Source: Bacillus sp. AFS055030 (lineage in GTDB: Bacteria > Bacillota > Bacilli > Bacillales > Bacillaceae_G). From it: a DNA stretch of 64,000 nucleotides. The position numbers and the translations under genes are program-made. Shown one piece after another: positions 35,073-44,139 of the stretch; the first letter of the stretch is position 1, and every line of letters begins with the position of its first letter. Location: positions 1 to 64,000 of the forward strand of contig NZ_NUGT01000019.1 of the NCBI RefSeq assembly GCF_002574545.1. The letters are read 5' to 3'. The notes below the pieces were generated by a model. The model was given only the letters and a program-made list of their open reading frames with translations, ran no database searches and was not told the origin of the DNA.

Positions 35073-35456
35073 AACTTGATAAGGTAAGGCTATTTCTTCG
35101 TCAAATGTGATGTAATCTAAGTAAATTGTTAACAATACGAAAGTTTTAGTTGTATTCACATCTCTGAGAACAATATGATCCCGTCCAGCTCCCAAAATAT
35201 ACCCGACAAATACTTGTTGTTGGTGACCAGTGAACGTCATATAAACCGTAGCGATTTTCCCACGATTTGCTCTAAGTATATTTTCTACATAGGATTGTTC
35301 AAAAAGACTGGACGAGCCGGTAACTTGACCTTGTTGGGTGATCATACCGCCTGATGGGGCTGCAAATCCTTGCCCCTGTCCAGTTTGTTGTCCTTGCCCT
35401 TGGGCAGGTTGCGCCGGACGATATAGATTTTGATAATATTCGTAAGGATTACTCAA
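35070..35456 (-). CDS. gerQ: Spore coat protein GerQ
   Basis: 128 residues. The N terminus is Tyr- and Gln-rich (NPYEYYQNLYRPAQPAQGQG) and supplies residues cross-linked by transglutaminase in the spore coat. The conserved C-terminal domain (about 45-128) includes SYVENILRANRGKIATVY and DYITFDEEIALPYQV. GerQ keeps CwlJ in place for germination. It begins TTG after GGGAGG and lies 29 bp after cwlJ, so the pair forms a sporulation operon (mother-cell expression expected). Confidence 0.95.
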   Translation of the reverse strand: MSNPYEYYQNLYRPAQPAQGQGQQTGQGQGFAAPSGGMITQQGQVTGSSSLFEQSYVENILRANRGKIATVYMTFTGHQQQVFVGYILGAGRDHIVLRDVNTTKTFVLLTIYLDYITFDEEIALPYQV

Positions 35457-35484
35457 AGAAAAAACCTCCCTTAGTTAAATCATT

Positions 35485-35913
35485 TTAAACACTGTAAACT
35501 TTAGGACAATCTTGATCAGTTGGTTGATAAAAGCAATGCGACTTAAATCTTCCTGCTAGCTTTTGGTTAAACCAAGTTGCTGGGCATGAACCTGCAGGTT
35601 TGAAGAACCATAGACCATAAGTTGCTGGCCAAAAACGCTGCCCTGCGATTACTTTTCTAGATAACTCAATGTCTTGTTCTCTAGCACGCTGATAAAAGTA
35701 AGATTTTTGAACAGCTTCGAATCCACCTGGACTCTGATAAACCATATCTTTTATACTTCGAAGATCTCTAAAATCTAAGCAATCACACAAAACCCTATTA
35801 ACACATACATTTCCAACCATTAACATTCCTTGTTTACCTTCGCCTTCAGCTTCAGCACGCATTAATCTAGCAAGCAAAGAAACCTCAGCGTCAGTGTACC
35901 GAATTACAGCCAT
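35485..35913 (-). CDS. cwlJ: Spore cortex-lytic enzyme CwlJ
   Basis: 142 residues, Hydrolase_2 (SleB-like) domain through the whole length: LLARLMRAEAEGEGKQGMLM is the family helix with the catalytic Glu (20 residues), followed by VGNVCVNRVL and FWPATYGLWFFKPAGSCP. No signal peptide, as expected for a protein assembled at the coat from the mother cell. It degrades cortex during Ca-dipicolinate-triggered germination. Cotranscribed with gerQ. Confidence 0.96.
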   Translation of the reverse strand: MAVIRYTDAEVSLLARLMRAEAEGEGKQGMLMVGNVCVNRVLCDCLDFRDLRSIKDMVYQSPGGFEAVQKSYFYQRAREQDIELSRKVIAGQRFWPATYGLWFFKPAGSCPATWFNQKLAGRFKSHCFYQPTDQDCPKVYSV

Positions 35914-36051
35914 AAAAAAGCCTCCTCATCCGAATTAAATATTCTGCAAAAATCCCATTGGTGATCGGAAAGCGAGGACTAATTAGTTCGTTCACTACTG
36001 TAACTATATTAAAATTAGAAGTAACATATGACTTCTTTTCCAACAGGAAAA

Positions 36052-36082
36052 TAAAAAAACTTCTCAAAAAAGAGAAGTCTTT
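36052..36082 (-). terminator. Terminator of hemQ
   Basis: ACTTCTC (36059-36065) pairs with GAGAAGT (36072-36078) around six As; the minus strand continues into seven Ts. It is about 55 nt after the hemQ stop. Confidence 0.8.
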
Positions 36083-36135
36083 TAATTTATATACTATGAT
36101 TGATTGAATTCATTGGGTACTCTTAAAATATTTAA

Positions 36136-36882
36136 TTAAACGTATAGATATTTTGAGAATGCGTCCTCTTTTAGGATTGTTCCAACAAAGAATGAACCAA
36201 ATACTCCATAACGAGCACTTACTTCATCAAAACGCATTTCATAGATTAATTTTTTGAATTGAAGTACGTCTTCAGAGAATAAAGTAACTCCCCATTCATA
36301 ATCATCAAAACCTACAGAACCAGTAATAATTTGTTTAACTTTACCTGCGTATGTACGACCAATTTTTCCGTGGCTGTACATCATTTCTTTACGAGCTCCA
36401 GAAGGAAGCATGTACCAATTATCTTCGCCTTCACGCTTTTTATCCATAGGATAGAAGCATACATATTGAGATTTTGGTAAAGAAGGATAAAGTCTAGCGC
36501 GTACATGAGGATTTTGATATGGATCCCCATCTTCTTCGCTTAAGTAATTACTTAATTCAACTACAGAAACGTATGAATAACTTGGAATCATATACTGAGA
36601 AAGTGTAGTTTTATTAATTTCTGTTTCAATATGTAATAACTCATCCATTGTAGGTCGTAAAACCATAAACATAATGTCTGCTTTTTGACCTAAAATATTG
36701 TAAATAGCATGGCTACCTTCACCAGAATCAGCAACTTGATTCCATTTTGAGAAAACTTGTTGGAACTCTGTGATTGCTTGTTGACGCTCATCACTACCTA
36801 GTTGTTTAAATGCATGCCAATCCATACTTCTAAAATCATGTAAACAATACCAGCCATCTAAAGTTTTTGCAGCTTCACTCAT
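36136..36882 (-). CDS. hemQ: Coproheme decarboxylase
   Basis: Converts coproheme III to heme b with peroxide, the last step of the Gram-positive heme pathway. 248 residues, chlorite-dismutase-like fold. Conserved start [16 protein letters not shown]; the [20 protein letters not shown] segment holds the catalytic Tyr (YPM) and substrate arginine region; [16 protein letters not shown] carries the proximal His. The frame opens 12 codons earlier, but the ATG at 36882 with GGGGGA upstream is right. Single gene, divergent from pta. Confidence 0.96.
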   Translation of the reverse strand: MSEAAKTLDGWYCLHDFRSMDWHAFKQLGSDERQQAITEFQQVFSKWNQVADSGEGSHAIYNILGQKADIMFMVLRPTMDELLHIETEINKTTLSQYMIPSYSYVSVVELSNYLSEEDGDPYQNPHVRARLYPSLPKSQYVCFYPMDKKREGEDNWYMLPSGARKEMMYSHGKIGRTYAGKVKQIITGSVGFDDYEWGVTLFSEDVLQFKKLIYEMRFDEVSARYGVFGSFFVGTILKEDAFSKYLYV

Positions 36883-37016
36883 TTTAAATCCCCCAAACGT
36901 TATTGAATTGATTTTCATTTATATAGCATACTACAAATAAAAGTATTTTGTAAAAACATACAAAATTATACAACATTCAGATTTAGTTAGAATATTAGGA
37001 ATTAATTTACTTTAAA

Positions 37017-37030
37017 TGATAGCGCTTTAT
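37017..37030. promoter_or_regulatory. cre-like site upstream of pta
   Basis: TGATAGCGCTTTAT is 12 of 14 with the cre consensus and differs little from the B. subtilis pta cre (TGAAAGCGCTATAA as I recall it). It lies about 90 bp before the pta start, where CcpA activates pta in B. subtilis. Confidence 0.55.
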
Positions 37031-37117
37031 TTAATGTATTATATTTTTCATTATTCTAAAAAGGTTTTATTCTAATTATATACAAATAAAATAATTTTAA
37101 CGATTTTGGAGGCTATT

Positions 37118-38089
37118 ATGAGCAATTTATTTGAAAGCATTAAACAAAAAGTATCAGGTAAAGGTATTTCGATTGTTTTACCAGAAGGTACAGATGAGAG
37201 AATTTTAGCAGCAGCTGATCGATTAGCGAAAGAAGATGTATTAAAACCGATTTTAATAGGTAATGTTGAAAGCGTAAAAGAAAAAGCAAATAGCTTAAGT
37301 TTAGAACTTCAAGGAGTAGAAATTTTAGACCCATCTACATATGAAGAAATGGAGCAATTAGTTGCATCATTTGTTGAACGACGTAAAGGAAAAGCAACAG
37401 AAGAACAAGCCCGCAAAGCATTATTGGATCCAAATTACTTTGGAACGATGTTAGTATATGCTAATAAAGCTCATGGTTTAGTTAGTGGTGCTACTCATTC
37501 AACAGCAGATACAGTGCGACCAGCTCTTCAAATCATTAAAACAAAACCAGGCGTTACAAAAACATCTGGTGTATTTATCATGGTTCGTGAGGATGAGAAA
37601 TACGTATTCGCTGATTGTGCAATTAATATTGCACCAAATAGCCAAGACTTAGCTGAAATTGCAATTGAAAGTGCAAAAACAGCTAAACTATTCGACATTG
37701 ATCCAAAAATTGCGATGTTAAGCTTTTCAACTAAAGGATCTGCAAAATCGCCTGAAACTGAAAAGGTTGCTGAAGCAGTTAAAATTGCAAAAGAACTTGC
37801 TCCAGAGTTAACTTTAGATGGTGAGTTCCAATTTGATGCAGCATTTGTACCATCTGTTGCAAAAAGCAAAGCCCCAGATTCAGTCATTCAAGGTGATGCT
37901 AATACATTCGTATTCCCAAGCCTAGAAGCAGGTAACATTGGTTACAAAATTGCTCAACGTTTAGGTAACTTTGAAGCAATCGGACCAATCCTACAAGGCT
38001 TAAATATGCCTGTTAATGACCTATCTCGTGGTTGTAACAGTGAAGACGTTTATAAATTATCAATTATTACAGCTGCTCAGTCACTATAA
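37118..38089 (+). CDS. pta: Phosphate acetyltransferase
   Basis: Makes acetyl phosphate from acetyl-CoA in overflow metabolism. 323 residues from ATG 37118, the same length as the B. subtilis enzyme. GGAGG lies 6 nt before that ATG; an in-frame TTG at 37106 overlaps the SD. Motifs: SIVLPEGTDER near the start, GATHSTADTVRPALQ, and the C-terminal GNIGYKIAQRLGNFEAIGP region. Upstream cre suggests CcpA activation in glucose. Confidence 0.96.
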   Translation: MSNLFESIKQKVSGKGISIVLPEGTDERILAAADRLAKEDVLKPILIGNVESVKEKANSLSLELQGVEILDPSTYEEMEQLVASFVERRKGKATEEQARKALLDPNYFGTMLVYANKAHGLVSGATHSTADTVRPALQIIKTKPGVTKTSGVFIMVREDEKYVFADCAINIAPNSQDLAEIAIESAKTAKLFDIDPKIAMLSFSTKGSAKSPETEKVAEAVKIAKELAPELTLDGEFQFDAAFVPSVAKSKAPDSVIQGDANTFVFPSLEAGNIGYKIAQRLGNFEAIGPILQGLNMPVNDLSRGCNSEDVYKLSIITAAQSL

Positions 38090-38108
38090 TTAGGACAGAG
38101 TTACGGAA

Positions 38109-38154
38109 AAAGAGTGCTCTTTTAGTCAATGGACTTTCTGAGCACTCTTTTTTA
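38109..38154 (+). terminator. Terminator of pta
   Basis: AAAGAGTGCTC and GAGCACTCTTT pair with a 20-nt loop, followed by a T-run, just after the stop. Confidence 0.88.
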
Positions 38155-38181
38155 TTAGATAAACACAAATATCAGAAAAAT

Positions 38182-39030
38182 TTATGATTCTTGCATCATA
38201 CTTATTTCCGAATTACGATCAATCATTCGTTGCAAATGGTAATTATATAATTCTATTTCATCATTAAGTAATGAGTTAGGTGTTAATTTTGGAGTTAATT
38301 TAATTAATGATTGAAGTAGTCTCGTCATTACGTCCGTTACTGTAAGATTTAATGAAAGTAGTTCGGAAAGAGATGCCATTGTATCAGGAATAATTGTAGG
38401 ATATTTAAATGAAGTATCTTTGTTATCAATCGCAATTTCATAAAAATCTTTAATAATTGAAGCGCGCTTTGAACCACTCTCGTTAATACATAAATAAATT
38501 TGAACAGCAACTCCTTTACGGATCCGGCGCTGAGAGATACCCGCAAACTTCTTGTCATCAATGCTTAAATCAAAATCTCCTGGACAATACGATCCAACTA
38601 TTTCTTTAGCAACTATTTTATCTGTTAAATCCTTAAACATATCTTGAATTAGTGCATACATCGTTTCATAACCATCATTAATTTGCAGCTTATGTTCAGC
38701 CTCTGGAAAGAGGAGAGAGATATTCAATACGCCTTCATCTAAAACAACAGCTAACCCACCTGAATTTCGTACGATTGCTTTGTATCCATGGTCATTAAGA
38801 AATTTAACCCCGCTTGCTAGATTCGGAAGTCTAGTATCTTGTATTCCGAGAACGATTGTATTGTGGTGTACCCAAGTTCGAATTGTTGTTGGAGACTCCA
38901 TTTTCCCAATTTTTGTACATAATGTGTCATCTAATGCAAAAGATTGGATCGCCTCAAATGATGGCCCTAAAGTTGAGCCGTCTATAAAACGTATTTCATC
39001 TGTTTGTAATCGATTTAAATGTTGATTCAT
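38182..39030 (-). CDS. lipL: Octanoyl-[GcvH]:protein N-octanoyltransferase
   Basis: Moves octanoyl from GcvH to E2 subunits of pyruvate and branched-chain dehydrogenases in Bacillus lipoate assembly. 282 residues, close to B. subtilis LipL (YwfL). The catalytic Cys is in [11 protein letters not shown], followed by [10 protein letters not shown]; the lipoate fold core includes [21 protein letters not shown], given here as [13 protein letters not shown]. It lies after pta in the same order as B. subtilis ywfJ-ywfL. Confidence 0.94.
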   Translation of the reverse strand: MNQHLNRLQTDEIRFIDGSTLGPSFEAIQSFALDDTLCTKIGKMESPTTIRTWVHHNTIVLGIQDTRLPNLASGVKFLNDHGYKAIVRNSGGLAVVLDEGVLNISLLFPEAEHKLQINDGYETMYALIQDMFKDLTDKIVAKEIVGSYCPGDFDLSIDDKKFAGISQRRIRKGVAVQIYLCINESGSKRASIIKDFYEIAIDNKDTSFKYPTIIPDTMASLSELLSLNLTVTDVMTRLLQSLIKLTPKLTPNSLLNDEIELYNYHLQRMIDRNSEISMMQES

Positions 39031-39265
39031 TAAATAAGCCCCTTGCGTTTTGCGTTTGTTTTCCTATTTTAGCATGATTGTGAATTAAATAAAAAACTTC
39101 AAATTCAAATACGCAGATGGTGATCAATCATTACATACAAAAAAGCTTGGCAAAAGGCAGTTCAATCAGCGGGCCTAGTTAAATTTTGTAAAATAGCTAG
39201 TATTCTTTAATAAATATTTAGGAAATTAATAGATTTTAGAGGGAATTTTAAATTTAGAATGCATA

Positions 39266-39311
39266 AAAATAGAGGAACCATATCAAATTTATGATTTGGT
39301 TCCTCTATTTT
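39266..39311. terminator. Strong hairpin terminator after rsfA
   Basis: A perfect 15-bp stem (39266-39280 with 39297-39311) with a 16-nt loop. It lies 13 bp past the rsfA stop, and the minus strand continues in Ts. Confidence 0.9.
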
Positions 39312-39324
39312 ATAGCTAACAATG

Positions 39325-40170
39325 TTATTCTGCAATTTTCTCCAAATTACCGTTTTTATCCATTCTAAAGGATGTTGCTGCTGGTTTCTCTTCCTCTTCA
39401 AATAATACTAATTTTCTAGCGCGGTTCATTATTTTCATCATTGTTTCATAGTCTTCTTGAACAGTAGTAGCGTCTTTTTCAAGCTTTTCAACTTGTCTCT
39501 GTAACTGGGTGTTTCGTTCCTGTAATTGCATAAGCTCTCTTTTAAGTTGCTCATTTTCACGGATTAAACGATCGTTACCAATCTGACTACTGGAAAGACC
39601 TTGCAAGAACTGGATGACATCAAACATAGTAATTGAACTTTTTCTTGTATTCACTGGTGAAGCTTGTGAGTTTTGTGATTGGTATTGATTTTGAACTGAC
39701 GGAGCACTTGAAAATACCTCTGTCGTTTGTTCCTCGTTGTGCTTTACTTCAACACTAGTGTTATTTTCATTGTTAGTTTCCACAAAAGATCCAAATTCTT
39801 GATCAAGTTCAACACCATATTCTAAATCTTGTTCATCATTTAAATAACGATCAAAATTACTAGATACATCTGTTTGTATATAACTAGATTCAGAAGGTGT
39901 ATATAATAATTTTTTCTTAGCATCTTCACCTTTAGCGTGTCTAAGCTTTTCTTTACGGAATTTCTTTGCTAATTGAAGTGCTTTTTCATAATTATAGCGA
40001 ACTACAGCATTCCAACGAAAACCACATGCAGCCGAAGTACGTTCTAAAATATCACCTACTTCTTCAAAGGCATTTAATTGTGTACTACCTTCTCGTACAT
40101 GACGTAAAACGGTTTCTGCTAAAAGTAAATCATTTTCTTCAGTCCATGCATCCTGTCTTAATTTCATCAT
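39325..40170 (-). CDS. rsfA: Prespore-specific regulator RsfA
   Basis: 281 residues. The N terminus (about 1-60) is a Myb/SANT-like DNA-binding domain ([20 protein letters not shown], then [15 protein letters not shown]), typical of RsfA/YlbO proteins that tune SigF-dependent genes in the forespore. The middle is acidic and Ser/Gln-rich; residues 195-265 form a coiled coil. Start MM: either ATG fits the SD GAGGGGAAG. It sits between lipL and ywfO as in B. subtilis. Confidence 0.93.
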   Translation of the reverse strand: MMKLRQDAWTEENDLLLAETVLRHVREGSTQLNAFEEVGDILERTSAACGFRWNAVVRYNYEKALQLAKKFRKEKLRHAKGEDAKKKLLYTPSESSYIQTDVSSNFDRYLNDEQDLEYGVELDQEFGSFVETNNENNTSVEVKHNEEQTTEVFSSAPSVQNQYQSQNSQASPVNTRKSSITMFDVIQFLQGLSSSQIGNDRLIRENEQLKRELMQLQERNTQLQRQVEKLEKDATTVQEDYETMMKIMNRARKLVLFEEEEKPAATSFRMDKNGNLEKIAE

Positions 40171-40392
40171 AGAAACTTCCCCTCAACTTTCTTTTTTAAT
40201 TATTCAATTTTCAATTTAATTTCCTAGCTGATTAATAGAAGTTTGGACAAAAAAATAGAAAACTATACAAAAAATAGAAAATAGTAGAATACTATTTGGA
40301 TTGATTTAATTGGAAAACTTGCATGTCCTTTTTGGAACGAGTAAAATTACTGCTGAGTATGTTCAATTTAGAACAGAAAGGATTGTAAAAAA

Positions 40393-40620
40393 ATGTCAAA
40401 CGAATTTAGAATATGTGATGACTGCCAGGCGACAAATATAAAAACATTAGTCCCTCGCTTAAAAAGAATAGATGATGAAGCAGAGATTAAAATTGGTTGT
40501 CAATCTTACTGTGGACCAGGGCGAAAAAAATCATTTTGCTTCGTAAACAATCGTCCCTTATCCGCACCAAACGAAGATGATCTAATTGTAAAGATAAAAT
40601 CAAAACTAGGTAAGAATTAA
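40393..40620 (+). CDS. DUF1450 small protein (YuzB-like)
   Basis: 75 residues with five Cys: CDDCQATN at the start and [18 protein letters not shown] in the middle, then [14 protein letters not shown]. The Cys pattern suggests metal or iron-sulfur binding or a thiol role; family members such as YuzB have no known function. AAAGGA precedes the ATG. Ends in a strong terminator. Confidence 0.85.
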   Translation: MSNEFRICDDCQATNIKTLVPRLKRIDDEAEIKIGCQSYCGPGRKKSFCFVNNRPLSAPNEDDLIVKIKSKLGKN

Positions 40621-40652
40621 ACGCTCCTTCATCTTCAGGAGCGTTTTTTTGA
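40620..40652 (+). terminator. Terminator of the DUF1450 gene
   Basis: AACGCTCCT pairs with AGGAGCGTT with an 8-nt loop and seven Ts; it begins at the stop codon. Confidence 0.92.
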
Positions 40653-40665
40653 TATAATAGTAAAG

Positions 40666-40787
40666 AAATGCGGAAGGCGTTTGCTCAGCCCCGAAAAGCA
40701 TAAGACGAATTCCAAGGAAGGTTGGTTTTTACCTTCATTGGAATTTGGCTTATGACCTCGAGGGGCTAACGCCTGGAGCTAGACAAT
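40666..40787. repeat. Dispersed hairpin repeat, copy B
   Basis: Reverse complement of the unit at 7412-7534 with near-identical ends and conserved GGTTGGTTTTTACC-type apex. The outer arms pair (GGCGTTTGCTCAGCCCC with GGGGCTAACGCC; GCATAAG with CTTATG) and the inner arms GAATTCCAA/TTGGAATT differ from copy A yet still pair. Confidence 0.85.
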
Positions 40788-40795
40788 AAGAAATG

Positions 40796-41020
40796 TGGAG
40801 AAAGCTTGGTCAGCTCTGAAGGAAATATCTCCATCCAGCTGAAGAAGTGGTGGTTTTTCCACTTCAAAGTTGGATGGAATATTACCGAAGAGCTAGCTTT
40901 CGGAACTAGACACCATGAAAAACATATTTTACCTAAGATATATAAGGACCAGGGGTTAAAAGTAAATAAAGAAAGTGGAAGGTTGGTTTTTACCTTCAAA
41001 TGTAGCGCCTTGTTATAGAA
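40796..41020. repeat. Divergent tandem copies of the hairpin repeat
   Basis: 40796-40917 aligns with copy B end to end (GGTCAGCTCTGAAG for GCTCAGCCCCGAAA; GGAACTAGACACC for GGAGCTAGACAAT), but nearly every stem has changed on both sides: GAAAGCT/AGCTTTC, CCATCCA/TGGATGG, AAGTGG/CCACTT. A partial copy (right half, GGAAGGTTGGTTTTTACC onward) follows at about 40970-41020. Together these fill the gap before ywfO. Confidence 0.7.
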
Positions 41021-41075
41021 AGTAAATCAATTAGCATATAAAGAATTAGTATACATATTGAAAGGGGGCCAAGGT

Positions 41076-42389
41076 ATGTCATATCGTTTCCAAAAGCTTT
41101 ATGAGGAAAAAGTATTTAAAGATCCTGTACATCGTTATATTCACGTAAGAGATCAGGTTATTTGGGATTTAATAGGAACGAAGGAATTTCAGAGACTACG
41201 CAGAATTAAACAGCTTGGTACTACATATCTGACGTTTCATGGAGCCGAGCATAGTCGATTTACTCATTCGCTTGGAGTTTATGAAATTATTAGACGTATG
41301 GTAGATGATGTTTTTTCTGGTCGTCCCCAATGGAATGATGATGATCGCTTATTAGCTCTTTGTGCTGGATTATTACATGATGTTGGTCATGGTCCTTTTT
41401 CGCATACATTTGAGAAGATATTTAAATTAGATCATGAAGAATTAACGAGAGAAATTATTGAGGGTTCAACAGAAATTAATAAAATTCTAAAAAAAGTAGG
41501 GGATGACTTTCCTAAAAAAGTTTCGGAAGTCATTGAGAAAACATCGGCAAATAAATTAGTAACGAGTATGATATCAAGCCAAATCGATGCAGATCGAATG
41601 GATTATCTCCTTAGAGATGCATATTACACTGGTGTAAGTTACGGGAATTTTGATATGGAACGTATTTTGAGAATTATGCGTCCTCGACCAGATGGTGTCG
41701 TAATAAAACAATCTGGGATGCATGCTGTTGAGCACTATTTAATTAGTCGATTCCAGATGTACTGGCAAGTTTATTTTCATCCTGTTTCTAGAAGTGCAGA
41801 AGCTATTTTACAAAAGATTTTACAAAGGGCTAAATATTTGCATGAAATAGGTTATCATTTTAATTATGTACCGGTTCATTTTGGTCTTTTGTTTGAGGGA
41901 AAAGTTGATTTAGATGAATATATCAAATTAGATGAATCAGTCCTTTTGTATTATTTCCAAGTATGGCAAGAGGAGTCCGATCAAATCTTAAGTGATCTAT
42001 GTCAACGTTTTTTAAGTAGAAAATTATTTCAATATGTAGACTTTGATACACAAAAACATACTGAAAAGTTTGCTGAATTAAAAGAATTATTTTTAGAAAT
42101 TGAGATCGACCCGGAATACTATTTAGTCATCGATACGATTTCAGACGAGGCTTATGATTACTTTAGGTACGGTGAAGAAGATGGAAAGAAGCCGATTTTA
42201 CTACTGCAAACAAACGGTGATTTGAAAGAAATATCGCGCAAATCAGAGCTTGTGGATGGTATAACAGGTAAAAAGTTATTCGATTCTAAGTTATATTTTC
42301 CTCATGATTTAATTTATAGCAATCCTGATGAAAAGAAAAAGAAAGTAATCGAAATGATTGAAGAATTAGCTGGGGCTAAAAGAAGATAA
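41076..42389 (+). CDS. ywfO: HD-domain phosphohydrolase YwfO
   Basis: 437 residues. HD metal motif: GAEHSRFTHSLG (His), then GLLHDVGHGPFSHTFE (the HD pair) and later SSQIDADRMDYLLRDA (Asp), the SAMHD1/dGTPase-like arrangement. B. subtilis YwfO hydrolyses nucleotides including dNTPs. AAAGGGGG lies 7 nt before the ATG at 41076; an in-frame TTG 18 nt earlier overlaps the SD and is rejected. Single gene in the core block. Confidence 0.92.
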   Translation: MSYRFQKLYEEKVFKDPVHRYIHVRDQVIWDLIGTKEFQRLRRIKQLGTTYLTFHGAEHSRFTHSLGVYEIIRRMVDDVFSGRPQWNDDDRLLALCAGLLHDVGHGPFSHTFEKIFKLDHEELTREIIEGSTEINKILKKVGDDFPKKVSEVIEKTSANKLVTSMISSQIDADRMDYLLRDAYYTGVSYGNFDMERILRIMRPRPDGVVIKQSGMHAVEHYLISRFQMYWQVYFHPVSRSAEAILQKILQRAKYLHEIGYHFNYVPVHFGLLFEGKVDLDEYIKLDESVLLYYFQVWQEESDQILSDLCQRFLSRKLFQYVDFDTQKHTEKFAELKELFLEIEIDPEYYLVIDTISDEAYDYFRYGEEDGKKPILLLQTNGDLKEISRKSELVDGITGKKLFDSKLYFPHDLIYSNPDEKKKKVIEMIEELAGAKRR

Positions 42390-42390
42390 A

Positions 42391-42422
42391 AACAGTAAAC
42401 GGATGTAATTCCGTTTACTGTT
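42391..42422 (-). terminator. Hairpin between ywfO and ywhB
   Basis: AACAGTAAACGGA and TCCGTTTACTGTT form a perfect 13-bp stem with a 6-nt loop. A T-run follows only on the minus strand, so it ends ywhB best. Confidence 0.8.
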
Positions 42423-42442
42423 GATGCTGTATGTATGGAATT

Positions 42443-42628
42443 CTATTCGTCACTAAGACGTTTTCCAGCAACTGCATAATGGTTTTTTGTCATTTCTTCA
42501 ATGAAAACAACAATCTTATCAGTTGGAGCACCTGTTGTTTCACTTACAGCTTCAGTAACTTTTTCAACTAGTGCTTTCTTTTGTTCTTCAGTACGACCTT
42601 CTAGCATCTTTACTGTAACGTATGGCAT
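42443..42628 (-). CDS. ywhB: 4-oxalocrotonate tautomerase family protein (YwhB)
   Basis: 61 residues, the normal length for the monomer of this hexameric family. Pro2 after the start Met is the catalytic base; Arg in the LEGRTEEQKKALV helix and the end region VFIEEMTKNHYAVAGKRLSDE (given key residues: E, M, K, N, Y) fit. It performs keto-enol tautomerisation; the in vivo substrate in bacilli is unknown. AGGAGG precedes ATG. Confidence 0.93.
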   Translation of the reverse strand: MPYVTVKMLEGRTEEQKKALVEKVTEAVSETTGAPTDKIVVFIEEMTKNHYAVAGKRLSDE

Positions 42629-42790
42629 ATTAGGACCTCCTTCGTTTTGTCATTTTTATTATAACTCAGGAAGTCTGAATAATAACGATTAATTCGATTA
42701 ACATTGAAGAAATCATAAAGAATAATTAAACTATTAATAAATTAACTGTTTTAGTGAGATAAAATAGCAATTTCTTGAGAGGAGCAAAGA

Positions 42791-43459
42791 ATGGGATCAT
42801 TTTTTCAATATCCATTAAAAGATATACCATTAATATTACTAGTTGTTGCAATTTCGTTATCAGTTCACGAATTTGCGCACGCTTTTATAGCTTATAAATT
42901 TGGAGATGACACGGCAAAAAGACAAGGCAGATTAACACTTTCTCCGTTCAAACATTTAGATATTTTCGGAACAATTGCGATTATTATATTAGGCTTTGGT
43001 TGGGCAAGACCAGTACCTGTAAATCGTCATAACTTTAAACACCCGAGATTAGCGGGAATCTTAACGACTGCAGCTGGACCGATTAGTAATCTTATACTAG
43101 CGATGCTTGGTTTAATCGCTTATTCACTATTATATAAGTACGGATTTTTTCATTCTTTCTCACAAGCATTATCACTTACTTTAGATTCTTTCTTTAATAT
43201 TTTCATTCAATTGAATATTGTATTATTTGTATTTAATTTAATTCCTCTTCCACCATTAGATGGATATCGAATTTTAGAAGATTTAGCTCCTAACGATCTT
43301 CGTGCAAAAATGTCACAATATGAACAGTATGGAGCATTTATATTTTTAGTTTTAGTATTAACTCCATTAGATAACTACACAATACAACCTATTTTCCAGG
43401 TTGCTATACCGTCAGTTTTCCATTGGATTAATTCAATTGTTACACCATTAATTTTTTAG
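42791..43459 (+). CDS. ywhC: Site-2 protease-family metalloprotease YwhC
   Basis: 222 residues, five or six membrane helices. The zinc motif HEFAH is at residues 27-31 (SVHEFAHAFIA), and the third ligand lies in NLIPLPPLDGYRIL around residue 155. No PDZ or CBS domain is attached, so this is the minimal S2P form whose target is unknown. SD GAGAGGAG. Followed 10 bp later by ywhD, so likely an operon. Confidence 0.92.
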   Translation: MGSFFQYPLKDIPLILLVVAISLSVHEFAHAFIAYKFGDDTAKRQGRLTLSPFKHLDIFGTIAIIILGFGWARPVPVNRHNFKHPRLAGILTTAAGPISNLILAMLGLIAYSLLYKYGFFHSFSQALSLTLDSFFNIFIQLNIVLFVFNLIPLPPLDGYRILEDLAPNDLRAKMSQYEQYGAFIFLVLVLTPLDNYTIQPIFQVAIPSVFHWINSIVTPLIF

Positions 43460-43469
43460 GAGGGGCACA

Positions 43470-43982
43470 ATGTCTGATCAACCAAAGAAGAAATCACTAG
43501 GATTTAATATATTAAAAAATGATTCAACGAGTGGGCATGGCGGATTTGGTGTTGGAGCAATTAGTTTAGAAAATATTTCGCCAGTTTTTATTGATATACA
43601 AGAAAATGATGTATTTGTTGATATCGGTGCAATGCACGCAAGAAGTTCAGTTGAAAAAGGAATCAAATTCTTAACAAATGAAGAGGAAGTTCCTAATGGA
43701 AAACCATATTGGTTAGTGTGGGTTGCAACTGAGCGAATTGAAAAAGGTCCATATTATGCTGGAGTGACAGGTTGCTACATGACTGTTGATCGTGAAGCTA
43801 GAAGAGGATATAAACTTCTTCCTGATCACGTAAATAAAATGGATAAAGCGATGAAACGAAAAATTATGGTTGAACATATGGATGAAAAATCTCGCAAATT
43901 ATTAGCGGAGTTTCTAAAATCACATAGTGAAGAGATGTGGAATAACTCATCAGACGAACTAAAAACAGAACTTTTAGGTTAA
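43470..43982 (+). CDS. ywhD: YwhD family protein
   Basis: 170 residues, soluble, no known fold. The start SDQPKKKSLGFNILKNDST and the centre MHARSSVEKGIKF, then YYAGVTGCYMTVDREARRGYK, split here as GVTGCYMTVDREARRGYK, are typical of the conserved YwhD family. The function is unknown. It follows ywhC by 10 bp with AGGAGGGG; the two are probably cotranscribed. Confidence 0.92.
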   Translation: MSDQPKKKSLGFNILKNDSTSGHGGFGVGAISLENISPVFIDIQENDVFVDIGAMHARSSVEKGIKFLTNEEEVPNGKPYWLVWVATERIEKGPYYAGVTGCYMTVDREARRGYKLLPDHVNKMDKAMKRKIMVEHMDEKSRKLLAEFLKSHSEEMWNNSSDELKTELLG

Positions 43983-44101
43983 TGTACTTTTTTGGTAAAT
44001 TATATAAAAAATTTGAAGAAATCGTCGAATAATCTTTTTACATTTAAGACTAAATAAAGTAAACTAATAATAGCTTGGACAAAGCTAGGACTAGGACAAA
44101 C

Positions 44102-44139
44102 AAAAGACCTTACCAATTTGGTGAGGTCTTTTGTTTTTA
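44102..44139. terminator. Bidirectional terminator between ywhD and pbpG
   Basis: AAAAGACCT pairs with AGGTCTTTT, inner CCAA/TTGG; T-rich on the plus side (GTTTTTA) and on the minus side (TTTTGTTTG). It covers the end of pbpG. Confidence 0.85.

Noticed and set aside
40766-41018. Overlapping small frames of 70-77 codons between the DUF1450 gene and ywfO
   Set aside because: They read through the hairpin repeat copies; coding potential is explained by the palindromes, and there is no conserved domain.
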